From Capsicum annuum (lineage: Eukaryota > Streptophyta > Magnoliopsida > Solanales > Solanaceae): a DNA stretch of 64,000 nt. The translations under genes were made by a program, and so were the position numbers. The notes beneath the pieces were generated by a model. It made no database searches. It was given only the letters and a program-made list of their open reading frames with translations, and was not told the origin of the DNA. Below, one piece after another: positions 46,800 through 58,107 of the stretch. The number at the start of each line of letters is the position of its first letter. Position 1 is the first letter of the stretch. The stretch spans positions 1,165,170 through 1,229,169 of the forward strand of contig NW_025825704.1 in the NCBI RefSeq assembly GCF_002878395.1. The letters run 5' to 3'.

Positions 46800-48754
46800 T
46801 CACCGAGTGCAATGTTGGCCCCTATGGTGGTAGGGGCTTTCAAAATCTCTATATCCAGAATTAGAGGTATCACCTGTCAAACAGTTTCTAAAATTTTCCC
46901 CCTGACTAGGGCAGAGCTTGTGGAAACACCTGCAGCTTTATCCTGCATTCTCTTCTTTTTCTTCTTCTTTGATTTTCTTGACTTTTTTATCGCCTTCTGC
47001 ATCTGTTATTCTTCTAATTCTTCTGTTGTTATGGATGAAAGTTTTGTTTTCTTTTCTGCTCTCTTTGTAGCTCTCTAAGCTTTTTTATCTATTTCTGCCT
47101 TACCTTTGTCCTTAATCGATCGCCCCATCAAATCAATAAGTCCTTTATCCTCGTCACTTAAAATCTGAACTGGATCAAATATGGACTGCGGTGACTGCTG
47201 ACGTATCTTATCCACATCATCCTAGATTTGTCTAGCTTATTCAATCAACTTTGTAAAGTCTGGGATGGACATGGCATCCAGCTTCTTATTTATTCGCTCC
47301 TTCATATTGTCTATTCTGCGCTGGATATTTCTGAATGGGCACACTACTTCTTCTATAATTCTCTCAACAAGGGGCTTAAATCTGCCTTGCGTATAGCCAA
47401 CTACTTGTCAATCCTTTTTTGTACTCTTTATTATATTTGCAAAGTTTTCCTGGTTCAGCCTGTATTTTTATGTTCTGGAGGAACTGATGCATAATCTACC
47501 ATTCCCCCCATGGGCATTAAAGCTGAACTTGTATAAGTAGCAGAAGGCATGTATGTAGCAAGTGGTAATGGCATACCTAAAGGATCCTCTACTGATTCAG
47601 GAACTGGCTCTAACAGAGTTTGCAGAGCTGGAGGACTGTTGACTCATATATCGAACTTTGAGTCATCCCTCATCTTTTTAATATCCTTCTTATGTGTCAC
47701 CTAGATCTCATTATCGACTCTGTTAATCAAAGGGACCATTTCTTTCTTGAACAATTATGTGATAAGGCATGGGAATGGCAATACAGTCTGAGTTTTGTAA
47801 GCACGAAAGAAAATTTCATCAGCAATAATGTGGCCAAAATCCATTGTCAATCCCTCAACCAAAGAATCAACTATTATATCTCTCTTAATTTCTATGTTGT
47901 CATCACTGCCTATCGGTATCAGCCTCAGCCTCACAACCGCCCACCAGAACTTGGCCCTAAAATTTAGGGATAATTTAGATATTCATTTGCAAGGGTTGTG
48001 TAACCAGGCCAGTTCTTCTCCATCTGTCAGTACTTTAGCTAACCACAGCCTTTGTGTAGCTCGTATGAATAGTTGGTGCCCTAATTCTGGAATTGCCACC
48101 GGTATTAGATATTTCACCCCAAACAAAAACATGTTCAATGTTCGCTCTAAAATATCTATGTCAACTCCTCGCATAAGGACTTTATTAAGTTTGTTCATAT
48201 CTTTAGTTGATGCACCTTTGGGGTAATATTTCTTAGGCAATGCCAAGTAATTAGCAAAAAACTCGCATACCAGATTTGGTTGATAGGTCCCAAGTAGCCC
48301 ACTCATCCATGACAGTTCATACTCATTGAATCTGCGCTCAAGCTCTGGGTATTTGTACAAGGTTGTTGTCATGATCTAAAATTTCTCAAAAATATTCCTT
48401 TTTATGGGTACCCTATCCGTTAGTGCCAACCCTTTGTAGAAGTTCTCTCGACCACCCTCAATCTGTCACCGCATAGCTTTCTACACTTACAGATCCTTGC
48501 ACCGAACAAAATTTTGGTCTGCTTGTTTTGGACTTCTCTTGGATGGGGTTAGATACTTCAACCCATTTCTCAATCGGAATTGAACTTAAGCTATTGTTGC
48601 TACTTTCACCATTCTCTTCAGACTAGGAGGATGAAGAAATCACTTGGCGATATCACCGGGTGTTGTGTACTGGTACATCCTCAACTTGTGCTTGCCCTTG
48701 CCTGGCCCCTTGGCCTCTACCTCTACCTCTGGTAGTTGGTAATTTGTTTTCCAT
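46800..48754 (-). pseudogene. Element F ORF3: 'putative plant transposon protein'-like, broken
   Basis: ATG at 48754 opens 'MENKLPTTRGRGRGQGARQG', an RG-rich N-terminus. The clearest domain piece is open for 129 codons (48372-47983): 'LSWMSGLLGTYQPNLVCEFF', 'ANYLALPKKYYPKG', 'VLMRGVDIDILERTLNMFLF', 'GYLW'-less end 'WLHNPCK'. The 'EF[FY]AN' and 'RG..[IV]' spacing agrees with the E3 ORF3. The C-terminal part (about 47200-46870, other frames) is 'DPVQILSDEDKGLIDLMGRS' followed by a lysine-rich helical stretch ('KKSRKSKKKKKRMQDK') that could be a nuclear-localisation signal. Plus-strand ORFs at 46656, 47228, 47692 and 47828 are its shadows. Family placement is from pattern memory. Confidence 0.55.
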
Positions 48755-48819
48755 GGTACCTGGAAGTGATACAGGTGAGTGCACAGGGTTAAACTAGAAA
48801 ACAGGAATGATTATTGACC

Positions 48820-48965
48820 AGCGACGGCTAGGGCGATGGTCCATCAGAACTGCGATGGTATGTTGACCCAAATCATCGAAGTCATTCCAGTGACACTAAT
48901 TCTGAGAAAGTGGCAACATTTATAGGAGATGGGTCGTCAGCTATGCGACGGTCCGTCGTTCTGCC
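48820..48965. promoter_or_regulatory. CpG-word cluster just upstream of F ORF3
   Basis: 'gcgatggtccatcag' (48833-48847), 'ctgcgatggta', 'gcgacggtccgtcgt' and 'cccgtcgcc', 65-210 bp upstream of the ORF3 ATG. Same word as in the F LTR. Confidence 0.45.
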
Positions 48966-49950
48966 CGTCGCCTGCCATTTTCACTTTCAGGCGTCATTTC
49001 AGCATTTTGTCAAACACCTTGCATACGCTTCATTCAAGGACTATTTTTATCGCATTTTTATCAATAATACATATCCATAATTTGCTATTTTTTGGGCCAG
49101 GAGTTACTTAGACTTCCTCTAGGATAGTGTATGTTAGGTTTCAACTCACATTATCACCACACAATACCAAACAAAGGAAGATAATTGATTTACTTGATTT
49201 CATTCACCTATTCTATTGCTCATCATGTTGAAGAAAATAGAGAGTGAAAACGAATTCATACATTGTAATTGTTGTACACTACTCTGACTTTGTACTTTCA
49301 AAACAGAACGTTATATGCCACCTTGCTTTACAGATAAACTTTTTGTTGCTTGTGATTGAGAGTAATAATGAAAAAATAGACTTTAAATAGATGGGAAAGA
49401 GGGGAGTGGGAAGTTTTCAGACAAAATGAAAGGGTTCAGGTAAAATGAATAGTTTGGGAGTTACTCAACCACTTCAAATCATCTATTTAAAACCATGTTG
49501 GGTCAGCTAAGAAGGAAAAATTTGGATATTTAAATTGATCTGACCCGAACCACTGCAGTAGAGTTAAATGCGACGATTAGTGTGATGGTTCATCAGGTAT
49601 GCGACTGTCAAACCGTCACCCCGATCTAGTGAACCTACCTTCTAACCCATTAGTAACGATTCATGCCATGAACCGTCGAACATGCGATGGACCGTCGATC
49701 AACCCATCTTTACTTTTCCAGTTCACTATATTCTGGACTTTGTTGCAATGGTTACCATGAAGATACATCGAAATTATGACGGTCCATTAGGTAATTCGTC
49801 GGTCACCTGAAACTCCTTATGCTTCTATTTTCCTTGCACTATTGTACCTGCACAGTTCCATAAACCCTTCAGGTTGGCCAAATTAATAAAACAAACAACA
49901 AAATAACTTAAGTCAATTCCATACAATAATACAATGTGGGTTGCTTCCCT
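48966..49950 (-). other. Element F linker between integrase and ORF3
   Basis: No gene seen. It holds a second CpG-word cluster at 49558-49800 ('gcgatggaccgtcgatc', 'gacggtccattagg', 'gaaccgtcgaa'). Spacing of the two clusters before ORF3 (about 600 bp apart) parallels E3. Confidence 0.5.
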
Positions 49951-49959
49951 CTAGTTCCT

Positions 49960-50360
49960 GATTTATCATTGCGGCACGACTTAGTTATGTTGATTACTCA
50001 AACTTTATCAAGATAGAAAGTAACAATACTTTTTATCAAGTCTTTTGGACCAATAAAAAGTTTTATTCATTTACCATTGACTTTAAAGACACTTCCATCT
50101 TCATTTCCAAGTTTGACTACTCCAGATGAGTAGACTTGACTAACTTTAAATGGGCCTGACCACTTGGACTTAAGTTTACCTGGGAACAGTTTGAGTCTAG
50201 AGTTGAATAGAAGTATGAAGTCACCTTTTTGAAATTCCCTCTTTTTAATTCTCCAATCATGGTATTTCCTTATCTTTCCTTGTACAAATTAGCTCTTTCA
50301 TAAGATCCAAGACGAAACTCATCCATCTCATTAAGCTACCCCAGTCTCATATTTGCTGCC
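49960..50360 (-). pseudogene. Element F integrase C-terminal region, decayed
   Basis: On the minus strand: 'NEMDEFRLGSYERANLYKER', then 'LKRGNFKKVTSYFYSTLDSN' and 'CSQVNLSPSGQAHLKLVKST'; 'EMKMEVSLKSMVNE' matches the usual 'ENEDG..FKVNGQR' end. Read across frameshifts. It follows the core in the next entry. Confidence 0.6.
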
Positions 50361-50365
50361 TCATT

Positions 50366-51171
50366 CTAGTTTAGATTAAGATACTTCAGTGCCCACAACA
50401 CTTTATGCTCTAGATCAATCGGCAAATAGTATGCGTTGCCATAAACCAATTGGTATGGAGACATGCCAATAGGCTTCTTGAAAGCTGTTTGATATGCCCA
50501 TAATGCATCGTCCAGCTTCCTAGACCAATCCTTCCTGCTAGCACTCATAGTCTTAGCAAGGATAGCCTTGATTTCCCAATTGGAGATTTCCACCTGCCCA
50601 ATTGTTTGTGGGTGATATGGCATAGCTACCTTATGATACTTAACTCTATATTTTGCCAACGCAGCTCAGAACATCTTATTAAAAAAGTGTGGTCCTTCAT
50701 CGCTTATGATGGTACGTGGTACCCCAAAGTGAGAGAAGATGTTTCTCCTTAAGGATGCAATGACTCGCTTCCCTTCATAATCTCCTAGATCCACTCCCTT
50801 AACCCATTTTGAAATGTATTCAATGGCTAACAATATGTATTTCATCCCAAATGAGCTCACGAAAGGCCCCATAAAGTCAATACCCTAGAAATCAAACAAT
50901 TCTACCTACAACATCATGGTCATTGGTCATATCTCTGTATGAACTTGTAAGCATGCTTGAACAAAGTGGTCCAATAGTAGCCACTTTGAAGCACTTTTCT
51001 GGCAGTATGATCACCAGTATGGTGACCTCCAATCGGGGAAGTATGAGATGCTTCCAGTACACTCAACATTTTTACTTTCGGAATGCATCATCTAATAAGG
51101 ACATCTGCACACCGCCGAAATAGATATGGTTCATCCCAGAAATAATATTTCACATCATGGAGAAACTTAGA
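50366..51171 (-). pseudogene. Element F integrase (zinc-binding part and core), broken
   Basis: From the truncation: '[20 protein letters not shown]' (end of RNase H/start of integrase), then the histidine part 'HTGDHTARKVLQSGYYW'. The core is open in two pieces: 50872-50666 'GPFVSSFGMKYILLAIEYIS' and 'GVPRTIISDEGPHFFNKMF' (catalytic-type SDEG, where SDGG is usual), and 50659-50366 '[20 protein letters not shown]', '[20 protein letters not shown]' and '[17 protein letters not shown]'. The 'AYRTAFKTPIGMSPY' and 'LPVELEHKA.WA' phrases are typical of Athila/Tat integrases. Stops separate the pieces. Confidence 0.8.
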
Positions 51172-51775
51172 AATATATGTGGAGTGTAGATGTTCAAGTA
51201 TGGGTGTAGCCATATTGTTCTTGAATGATATCCTGCCCAACCTACATTACAAACTTAGAAATTCCTTCGAGATATCCAAATATTTATTTTCTTGGTAGTG
51301 GCGATTGAAAATAAGGTTAGTCTATGGTATAACACTTATTGCATGGAGAATTCTTTTGTAACGAAGAGAGTAGTACACTTAAAATTCCTTGTTGCATATT
51401 ATGTAGCTATGTGTGTGAAATTTTTTTATGAGGTTGGAATGTGGACCATGTTGAGGTGGGTGATTTTGTCACCTTCCGAGCAATGAGGCAAATGAAGTAT
51501 AACTTAGTTTCAGTCAAAAGGTGTGTGATTTCTAGAGAATTAGTGGTTGTTCCTTGATTGCTCTTTGAAGTCTTGTGCATCCCTTGATTGTACATATTAT
51601 GATGAGGGGTGTAGTGGAAATTAGCTTAACCCATGTGCAATAAGCTACTCGTGGTGGTGACTAAAGTTGAATTCATTGTGATTTTTAAGGCATAAGATTA
51701 TGGCATAAATGATTATATCTCATGGAAAGAGGTAGTGTTGCTTGAGGACAATAAAATACTTTAAGTTGGGGGTGT
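51172..51775 (+). other. E4 internal 3' region
   Basis: Resumes E-family sequence at 'tgtggagtgtagatgttcaa' (compare 41412) and runs colinear with 41412-42022 to 'ttaagttgggggtgt'. ORFs 51292-51486 (+) and 51407-51595 (-) have counterparts at the same place in the other copies, but the reading frames are not kept. Confidence 0.65.
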
Positions 51776-53278
51776 TGATGAGTGGTGATTTTACCACTTA
51801 TTCGCACTCAGCACTCATGCACATTACCTTGTTCTGAATGAATAAATGAGATATATTTTGGAGAAAAAGCACTAATGTCCACTCTTTGCATGTATAGAGT
51901 TGAAAAGATAGAAAGATATAGAATGGAGCTTAAATTGATTAAAAAGGGAGCAGGAAATTACAGCTGAAGACTTGAAGCAAAAAGGCCTCTTTACTACAGT
52001 CACAGTTCGCTAACCGTGATCGCTGCAGTCAAGCAAAAGTCAATCAACTGGGATCGTGGAAGTTAACTGCGGTCACATAATTGTGATCGCAGCCAGACCC
52101 ACATGATCGCATCTTAGTGAAAGAAATCAGCCTAAGGGAAAATCTAGAAATGAACCTGGCTGATCGTAATTATAAAAAAAAAACCTCGCATTAAAATAAT
52201 TCCATCTTTCTTAATTTTTTGTCTAGCTTTGGTAGTTGTTATCCTCCATTTTCTGAGAGGAAAATATTGAATAAATTTTTGGTGAAGAATACATTGTAGA
52301 CTTTCTAAGTGGAAGATTACCTTACTTCAATTGTTGATTTATGGGAGTGCCATGTTTGAAGTAACATTCACTTAAGCTTCAATAAATCACTTCAATGGAG
52401 ATTTTGGGTATATCTATGCTTATTTATCTTATGTGATGATAGATTTCTCTCTTTGGGTTATGTATGAATAGGGGTTTAAGTGTGTGTCGGTTGTTATTGA
52501 TTAGCTTCTATTTTGTAGTTCATGCAAATGGGTTTTATAATTGCTATTCTAATTTGGTTGGGGTTTGATGGGTGAAAGCTCCAAATACCCATATAGGTAT
52601 GATGAATGAAAGCTCTAAGCACTAGAAAACCCAAAGCCATCTTCGAAAGAAGCGTTTTGGGTGAATTTTAGGAATCCATATCATCCTTGAAAGAGGGATG
52701 TGGAAACCAAGGAAATGATAGACAATTATATGTGTAGTTTTCTAAATTTACACTATCTTAGACATGAGAGTGAATGTGAAGTTGACTATACCATACTTAT
52801 CATCCTAGAAATAGGGATGCTTAGATTGAGGTTATGGTTACCAATTTTTGAACGCACCTATTAGGTATTTGAAAGAATCAATGGATGAAAGTTTTGTGTT
52901 TGGGTAAAATACTAGCATCAAAATCTATAACCAAACCTACCCATATCAAACCTACTAAATTGAATGATAGATTTCTAACACCCACATCTCAGTTTCTTAG
53001 TAATGAATAACCCCAAGATCCGTGCATAATTGTTAAAAATCTAATTATTCGTTGCCTCAAATTTATACTAGAAAAAAACCCAAAATGAAACATTAGTGTA
53101 GATACCTATTCCCCCTATTTTATTTTCTTGTAACATTAGTTTGAATTTAAATTGTAGCTATTATTTTGAGTTAACTTAATTTTCACTCACATTGTTCCTC
53201 GTGGATTTGACCCTGACTCTAAAGTTGGGTAAATATATTGACAACAAACGCCTTGCACTTAAATTGATGTGTAAGTTG
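51776..53278 (+). repeat. E4 3' LTR (Eb), cut at its end
   Basis: TGATGAGTGGTG start; colinear with 35052-36559 until 'gtgtaagttg' at 53278, about 12 bp before the expected LTR end. No primer site follows; an inverted E-LTR fragment begins at once. CpG cluster at 51995-52115. Confidence 0.8.
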
Positions 53279-53638
53279 TCTAGGCATATTTCTGCTGAAC
53301 AACGATCGTTCAGGTTTGATCACAACTGCGGCTACGTGATTGCAGTTGTTCTCTGTAACCACATTGTGTTGACCGTCTTGACTGACCATGACTACAGACT
53401 AAAAATCGTGGTTGCAGTAGCTGAGGCTTGTTTGGTTTCGGTCTTTAGCTTCACTCTTCTTTGCTCCCTTTTTTTCAATTTAAGCTCCATTCCACATCTT
53501 TTGATCCTTTTAGCTATAAATTTGCAAAATATGGCTATTAGTGCATTTAAGTCATGATAATGTCTCATTTTTCATATACAAACCATGGTAGTGTGCACAA
53601 TATTTGGTAGAAATAAGTGGTAAAATCACCACTCATCA
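53279..53638 (-). repeat. Inverted E LTR start fragment (about 360 bp)
   Basis: The minus strand reads TGATGAGTGGTGATTTTACC from 53638 and follows the E LTR ('cattatcatgacttaaatgc', 'aaaaggatcaaaagatgt') as far as the CpG cluster. The Ea copy (22481 on) is the closer match. The ORF 53192-53557 spans this junction and is spurious. Confidence 0.8.
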
Positions 53639-55049
53639 ATGACTAACTTTATGATATTGATTAATTATTTAATGAGGATATATGGATTAATTATTCTAGT
53701 TAATAAGAGATGTTATTAGAGAGATGAATAAATGTATAAAGGGTGATAAGTTGTCTTTTCTTAGATGGTGAGTAGTGTGATTATGTTTTCTAGAAATGAA
53801 TATCGATAAATTAGAGAATATAGTCTAGTGGTTAATATTGACTAGATGCTAATTTTGGCTTGTGAGTAAATAATGTTAGTCATTAATACATGAATAGTGA
53901 CTATGTGATGAATAATGGATGGATAATAATTATAAGTTATATAATTACTAGTGAGTAAATTAGTTTAGTAATAAGCATTGGCTAGCTAATAATGAGTGAA
54001 TAGGGTGTGCTGATGAGATAGATTCATAGATGGTGGTATGGTTACGATTATCTGTATAATGGTATATGTTATTTAGTGATGATTATTGGTAATGATTTTT
54101 GAATGTTGGCAAATGGTCATTTTATGGAAATTATGGAAAATTATGCATAATGAGAAAGTTAGTTATATATATATTGATGAACTAATTCTTTTATGATCTC
54201 TTGGGTGTGCTCTTACGTAGTGTGGGATGCAGTGATGGGTTCTTTACTTTACGCTCTCTAGGGTGTACTCTCTAGTGGTATGGGACGCTATGATGGGTTC
54301 TTTATTTTATGCCCTAGGTTGTGTATGAGATCCAACTTCTTACTTGTGTTTTCTTGTGATTGTACTTGTGTTGCTTTACGATTCAAATCATTTATTTCTT
54401 ATGCTTAACGATATTAGCCTACGTTGATTCCTTATGTAATACTATTATTCTGATATTTCATACTTGTTAGGTACAGCGATATTGTCATGTGTTGATACCT
54501 TGTGTTATATTGTTATTCCAAATTGCTTACTTATTAGACACATTGATGATGGAGATAATTCATGTTTGATTCTATACCTTGACTTTGTTATGATTATCCT
54601 GCACTTTATCATTCTTATATTATAATTTAGCTTTAAAAGTCAATGATTCCTACTAAGTACCAATTATTTTTGTACTCATACTACACTTCTATACTTTTTT
54701 GGTGCAGATTTGAGTCTTAGTTGTCGGCGTGGATCTTGATTTATGTAGAGATTGAATTTCAGAGATAGGGTGAGAACTTGGAGTTTGAGTCACCCATTTT
54801 TCTTCCATCCCTCTTATTGATACTTTTAGTTTATCTTGTACTTGCTTTACCAGGTTTTGCAATTGGTATCTTGTATGACTAATTATTCTATCTCAAACCC
54901 TTGTGTTTACAATTGATGTCCTTGAATTTAGCCAATGTTGGACGTTTCTTACTTCACTAACCCATTGTGTTAGCTCTGGGTTATGGTATTTCATACATAC
55001 TGGTGGGAATTAGTAAGTCCCATCATGACACATATATCAGGTTGTGACA
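53639..55049 (+). repeat. Element D 5' LTR, right piece
   Basis: Continues the LTR left at 22480: AT-rich 'agtga/tgatg' sequence similar to 22240-22480, then unique LTR sequence ending 'ggttgtgaca' at 55049, directly before a primer site. Together with 19145-22480 the LTR would be about 4.7 kb. Confidence 0.65.
54200..54313. repeat. 56-59-bp tandem duplication in the D LTR
   Basis: Two units: 'tgggtgtgctcttacgtag...gggttctttactttacg' and 'agggtgtactctctagtgg...gggttctttattttatg'. Confidence 0.75.
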
Positions 55050-55050
55050 A

Positions 55051-55065
55051 ATTGGTATTAGAAAA
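55051..55065 (+). other. Element D primer-binding site (tRNA-iMet type, decayed)
   Basis: attggtattagaaaa after the LTR end; compare TTGGTATCAGAGC. Confidence 0.6.
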
Positions 55066-55249
55066 GGATTCAATGGTATTGTTGGCACAAGAACAAGTGT
55101 CTACTAGAGGTCAGTCGATTAAAACTTTGACGTCCATTTCCTATCTTCAGGAGGCTATGGTAAATTATTAGGATTCTTCATATCTTTCACTCATTTCATG
55201 CCAAGAGAGTGAGTTGGATGATAGAATATTCTCTTGACTTTACTCTTCT

Positions 55250-56530
55250 ACAGAAGGCAAGGACACATGCCAGTGCTACAAAAGATAAGGAACCCGAGAT
55301 GGAACTAGGGGAATCCTACTCCTATTATTAAATGTGAGTAAATTAGTGATCGTGGATAGCCTAGAGATGTGTCCCTGGATAGTTTCTAGGATAGGCCACC
55401 ATTCTCAGGCCTAATTCCTACACCCGAGCTAAAGATTCTTTTGCCATATCTAGCAATGGATCGAGGATCAACTCAGGCTTCACTAGGGTTCATTTCTTCA
55501 TTAGTGCTCAGAGATGCATTTGTTAAGTTATTGGGTATTAGTGGTGGTTTGCTATTTCATGGTGCATAGTTTGTGGATTAGAGTGCTACAGAGGTAGGGG
55601 CACAACCAGTAGCTGTAACCCTTAGAGTCATAATTCATTTTGCAACATATTTGTTAAGTCGAGTCGCATATTTAGTGGTGGCCCAACCTATTATGTATTT
55701 TGAGGAGTAGAAGATGTTGGATAGATTAAGAAGATTATCTCCACTAAGATTTTATGGTGCTTCGGGAAAGGATGCACAGGAGTTCCTGACTGCATGTGGA
55801 GATAGGCTTTGTGGTTTGGACTTGTTGAGATTGGTGGTGAGGATTGCTTCATATTTCAATTAGATTTGTCTGCTCGTCATTGGTCGAGAGAGTTTATGGA
55901 TTTTAGACCACTTGGATCTTATTCTATCTCCTGGATTCAGTTCTCCTAGATATTCTTAGAGAAGTATGTGCTCCATAAACTTAGAGATCGATTGAGAGAT
56001 CAGTTTCCAAAATTGGAGTAAGGATCTATGATAATTGCATAGTATGGGATACGTTGTTGCATTATTAGAGAAGTTGAGGCTTTTTTATATGCATGTTATC
56101 TAAGAGTAGATATCCTCTATATTCATCCTTGCAGCCTTAGAGTCAGGCAAGTCGACCTGTTTTGGCATCTCCTTAGATTACTAATGGAGGTCAGTCTAGT
56201 GTTAGTGATCTCTCTAGTAAGGGAAGTGGTCAGTCACCACTTGGTTCATTTTGTATCATGTCTTGATATGGTGGTTATTTTTAGCTAGCAGGATCTGTTA
56301 ATGTTGGTTTTGCTTAGATTGTTTGATTTACTTGTGTACTTCCTAGTTATTATTTATGGGAGTGCCCTAGTTGTGGGGCAATGGTTGGTTCATCTTTGAG
56401 TGCTCCCTTATTAGAGCAGTTCACCCCTCAGTTAAAGGTGTTTATCTTAGTTATAATGCTGGCTACCAGGGTGCTTGAGCAGGTTCTCAAACTTCCAGCA
56501 TAGGAGGTCAGTTAGGTGCCCTGCCAAGTG
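55250..56530 (+). pseudogene. gag: Element D gag, broken
   Basis: Capsid signature of plant chromovirus gag at 55690-56010: 'RLSPPRFYGASG'-like stretch (here 'RRLSPLRFYGASGKDAQEFL'), 'TACGDRLCGL', 'IFQLDLSARHWSREFMDF' and 'FLEKYVLHKLRDRLRDQF', with one or two frameshifts. A proline/serine-rich spacer and a wholly decayed knuckle region follow (56290-56400). Many stops. Confidence 0.75.
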
Positions 56531-57130
56531 GTAGGCATGGTTAGTTATATGCAGTACTTAATAGACTCGAGGCTTGGATTTTGGATGTTGTAGATTCAGG
56601 TGTGATTTTTATGTTTCTCCAGTCGGCCCTTGCTTTATTAGATCTCAGATCCACTTATTATTATAAATATATGCTTATTATGCCCCATGGTCTGAGTTGT
56701 CTATTGATTTATTACTGTGCCATTGTGTGTATCTACTCCCTTGGGTGATTTTTTGGTAGTAGATTGATGGATTATGATCAGATGTTGTTACTATAAGTGA
56801 TGTTGATACTTATGTTGTCCTATTATTTTGATTATGGTAGATTTTGATGTTATTGTAAGCGTGGACTTATTATCCCACTATCTTGCATTTAAGGAACATT
56901 TTTCCTAGATCATTCTCTAAGCTATGCTCGGTGTACCCCTAGTCTTGTGGCAGAGTACGGTTAGTTGTAAACCAATGAGAATTATATCTTATGTTCTTGC
57001 TAGGAGACTTATCTCTAGTGGCTTCGAGTCTTATCTCACTTATGTTTATAATGCTAGTGCTGAGAGTTCGTCGTGTGATTATGTTCTTATTGTTGTGAGT
57101 GTCCTAATATGTCCTCTACCGACCTCTTGG
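56531..57130 (+). pseudogene. Element D protease and linker to RT, decayed
   Basis: Protease is hardly readable: 'VVDSGVIFMFLQ' in place of LFDSGATHSFI, and 'DVIVSVDLLSHYLAF' in place of DVILGMDWLS. The linker is better: the open piece 56924-57133 has 'SCKPMRIISYVLARRLISSG' and 'FESYLTYVYNASAES', matching the 'ISF..ARKL..KGC.GYLA.V.D' phrase that joins protease to RT in these elements. Confidence 0.6.
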
Positions 57131-57475
57131 TAATCTCGTGTATATGAGATTAAGTGTGTTATTGATCTTGAGCCTGGCAACCAATCTATTTCTTTGGCAC
57201 CTTACCGTATGGCTCCTTTTAACCTTAAGGAGCGGAATTTTCCGCTTTAAAATCCTCTTGACGAGGGTTTCATTAGACTGAATGTGTTTTCTTGGGTTTT
57301 CCCTCTATTGTTCGTATAGAAGAATAATGTTACTTTGCATATGTGTATGGATTATAGGCAGCTTAGTAAGGTAACATGATGAATCATTATCATATGCCTC
57401 GTATTAATAATTTGTCTGATTGCGTTAGAGTGCAATAGTGTTTTCTGAGTTTAATTGGAGGCTTTGTATGGTTGA
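57131..57475 (+). pseudogene. Element D reverse transcriptase, N-terminal part only
   Basis: 'KCVIDLEPGNQSISLAPYRM' and 'LDEGFIRLNVFSWVFPLLFV' with a stop in the VRKKDG motif, 'MCMDYRQLSK', 'HYHMPRINNLSD'. It ends near 'VFSKFNW' where the first palm motif should begin; the catalytic FVDD box, RNase H and most of integrase are absent, so a deletion removed them. Confidence 0.75.
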
Positions 57476-57489
57476 AGATGTTGTTCTTC

Positions 57490-58107
57490 GGTTGGATAGG
57501 TTGATAATTATGAGGATAAAAGCCCATGATACAGATTTGCTTTGGGACTCATTGGACAGAGTTAGGGAGACTCGGGATAGGCTGAGAGCAGCTCAAAGTA
57601 GGTAAAAGACCTACGTAGACCATAAGCTTCATGACTTGCGACTTAGAGTTGGTGATAATGTATTCCTTATGTCTCACACATGATATTTAGGCTGAGGATC
57701 GGTAGGAAGGGTAAGCTCAGTTCGAGATATGATGAACCCTTTCAAATTCTCCGCGCAGTTGGTGAGGTAGCTTATGAGTTTGATATAACTCTAGATTTTT
57801 CTGCATTTCATTCAGTTTTCCATGTCTCTATGTTGCAGTGATTTATTCCTAATCCATCTAATGTGATTAGATAGGACTCAGTCTAGTTGGATGAGTTTTG
57901 AACCTATTAAGGAACTTGTGGTTACTTTGTCTAATGACGTGAGACGACTGCACTCTAAAGAAATTCCAGTTTCTAAGGTTTAGTGGAGACACCGCCCATT
58001 AGAGGAGGCCACTTGGGAGATTGAGAGAGAGATGCAGGCCCTGTATTCTCACCTTTTTGAGACATCGAGTTTATCCTCATCCTTAAATTTTTGGGATGAA
58101 AGTTCCT
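57490..58107 (+). pseudogene. Element D integrase C-terminus with chromodomain-like tail
   Basis: 'DTDLLWDSLDRVRETRDRLR' and 'VDHKLHDLRLRVGDNVFLM' (before the GPY/F module), then 'LSSRYDEPFQILRAVGEVAY' and 'FHSVFHVSML'. The tail 'VRRLHSKEIPVSKVQWRHRP' and 'LEEATWEIEREMQALYSHLF' is almost complete, apart from one stop, and better preserved than in B. Joined to the RT fragment by the deletion at about 57475-57500. Confidence 0.8.

Larger units (their letters stand above)
43739..51171 (-). mobile_element. Element F: 5'-truncated Athila-like element inserted in E4
   Basis: Minus-strand order: end of RNase H/start of integrase (51171), integrase, linker, ORF3, 3' region, polypurine-like tract, 3' LTR (45243-43739). 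No 5' LTR, gag or RT: the element stops at about 51171, where E-family 3'-region sequence resumes. Because the right edge is truncated no target duplication can be tested. About 4.5 kb of E4 internal sequence (compare E3) is also missing here. Confidence 0.75.
22481..53638 (+). mobile_element. 31-kb block of chained Athila-like elements (family E) inserted in the D LTR
   Basis: D LTR sequence stops at 22480 and resumes at 53639. Between them lie six E-type LTR pieces in plus orientation, separated by internal sequence, and a last inverted E-LTR start. The left edge begins TGATGAGTG and the right edge ends CACTCATCA, so the block ends are inverted copies of one LTR start. Flanking ATTAC (22476-22480) and ATGAC (53639-53643) match at four of five bases, possibly a decayed target duplication. 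Confidence 0.7.

Noticed and set aside
46656..48226. Plus-strand ORFs at 46656, 47228, 47692 and 47828 as genes
   Set aside because: They lie antisense to element F ORF3, whose minus-strand translation has domain patterns; the plus-strand translations have none.
53192..53557. 121-codon ORF
   Set aside because: It spans the junction between an LTR end and an inverted LTR fragment, so it cannot be an ancestral gene.
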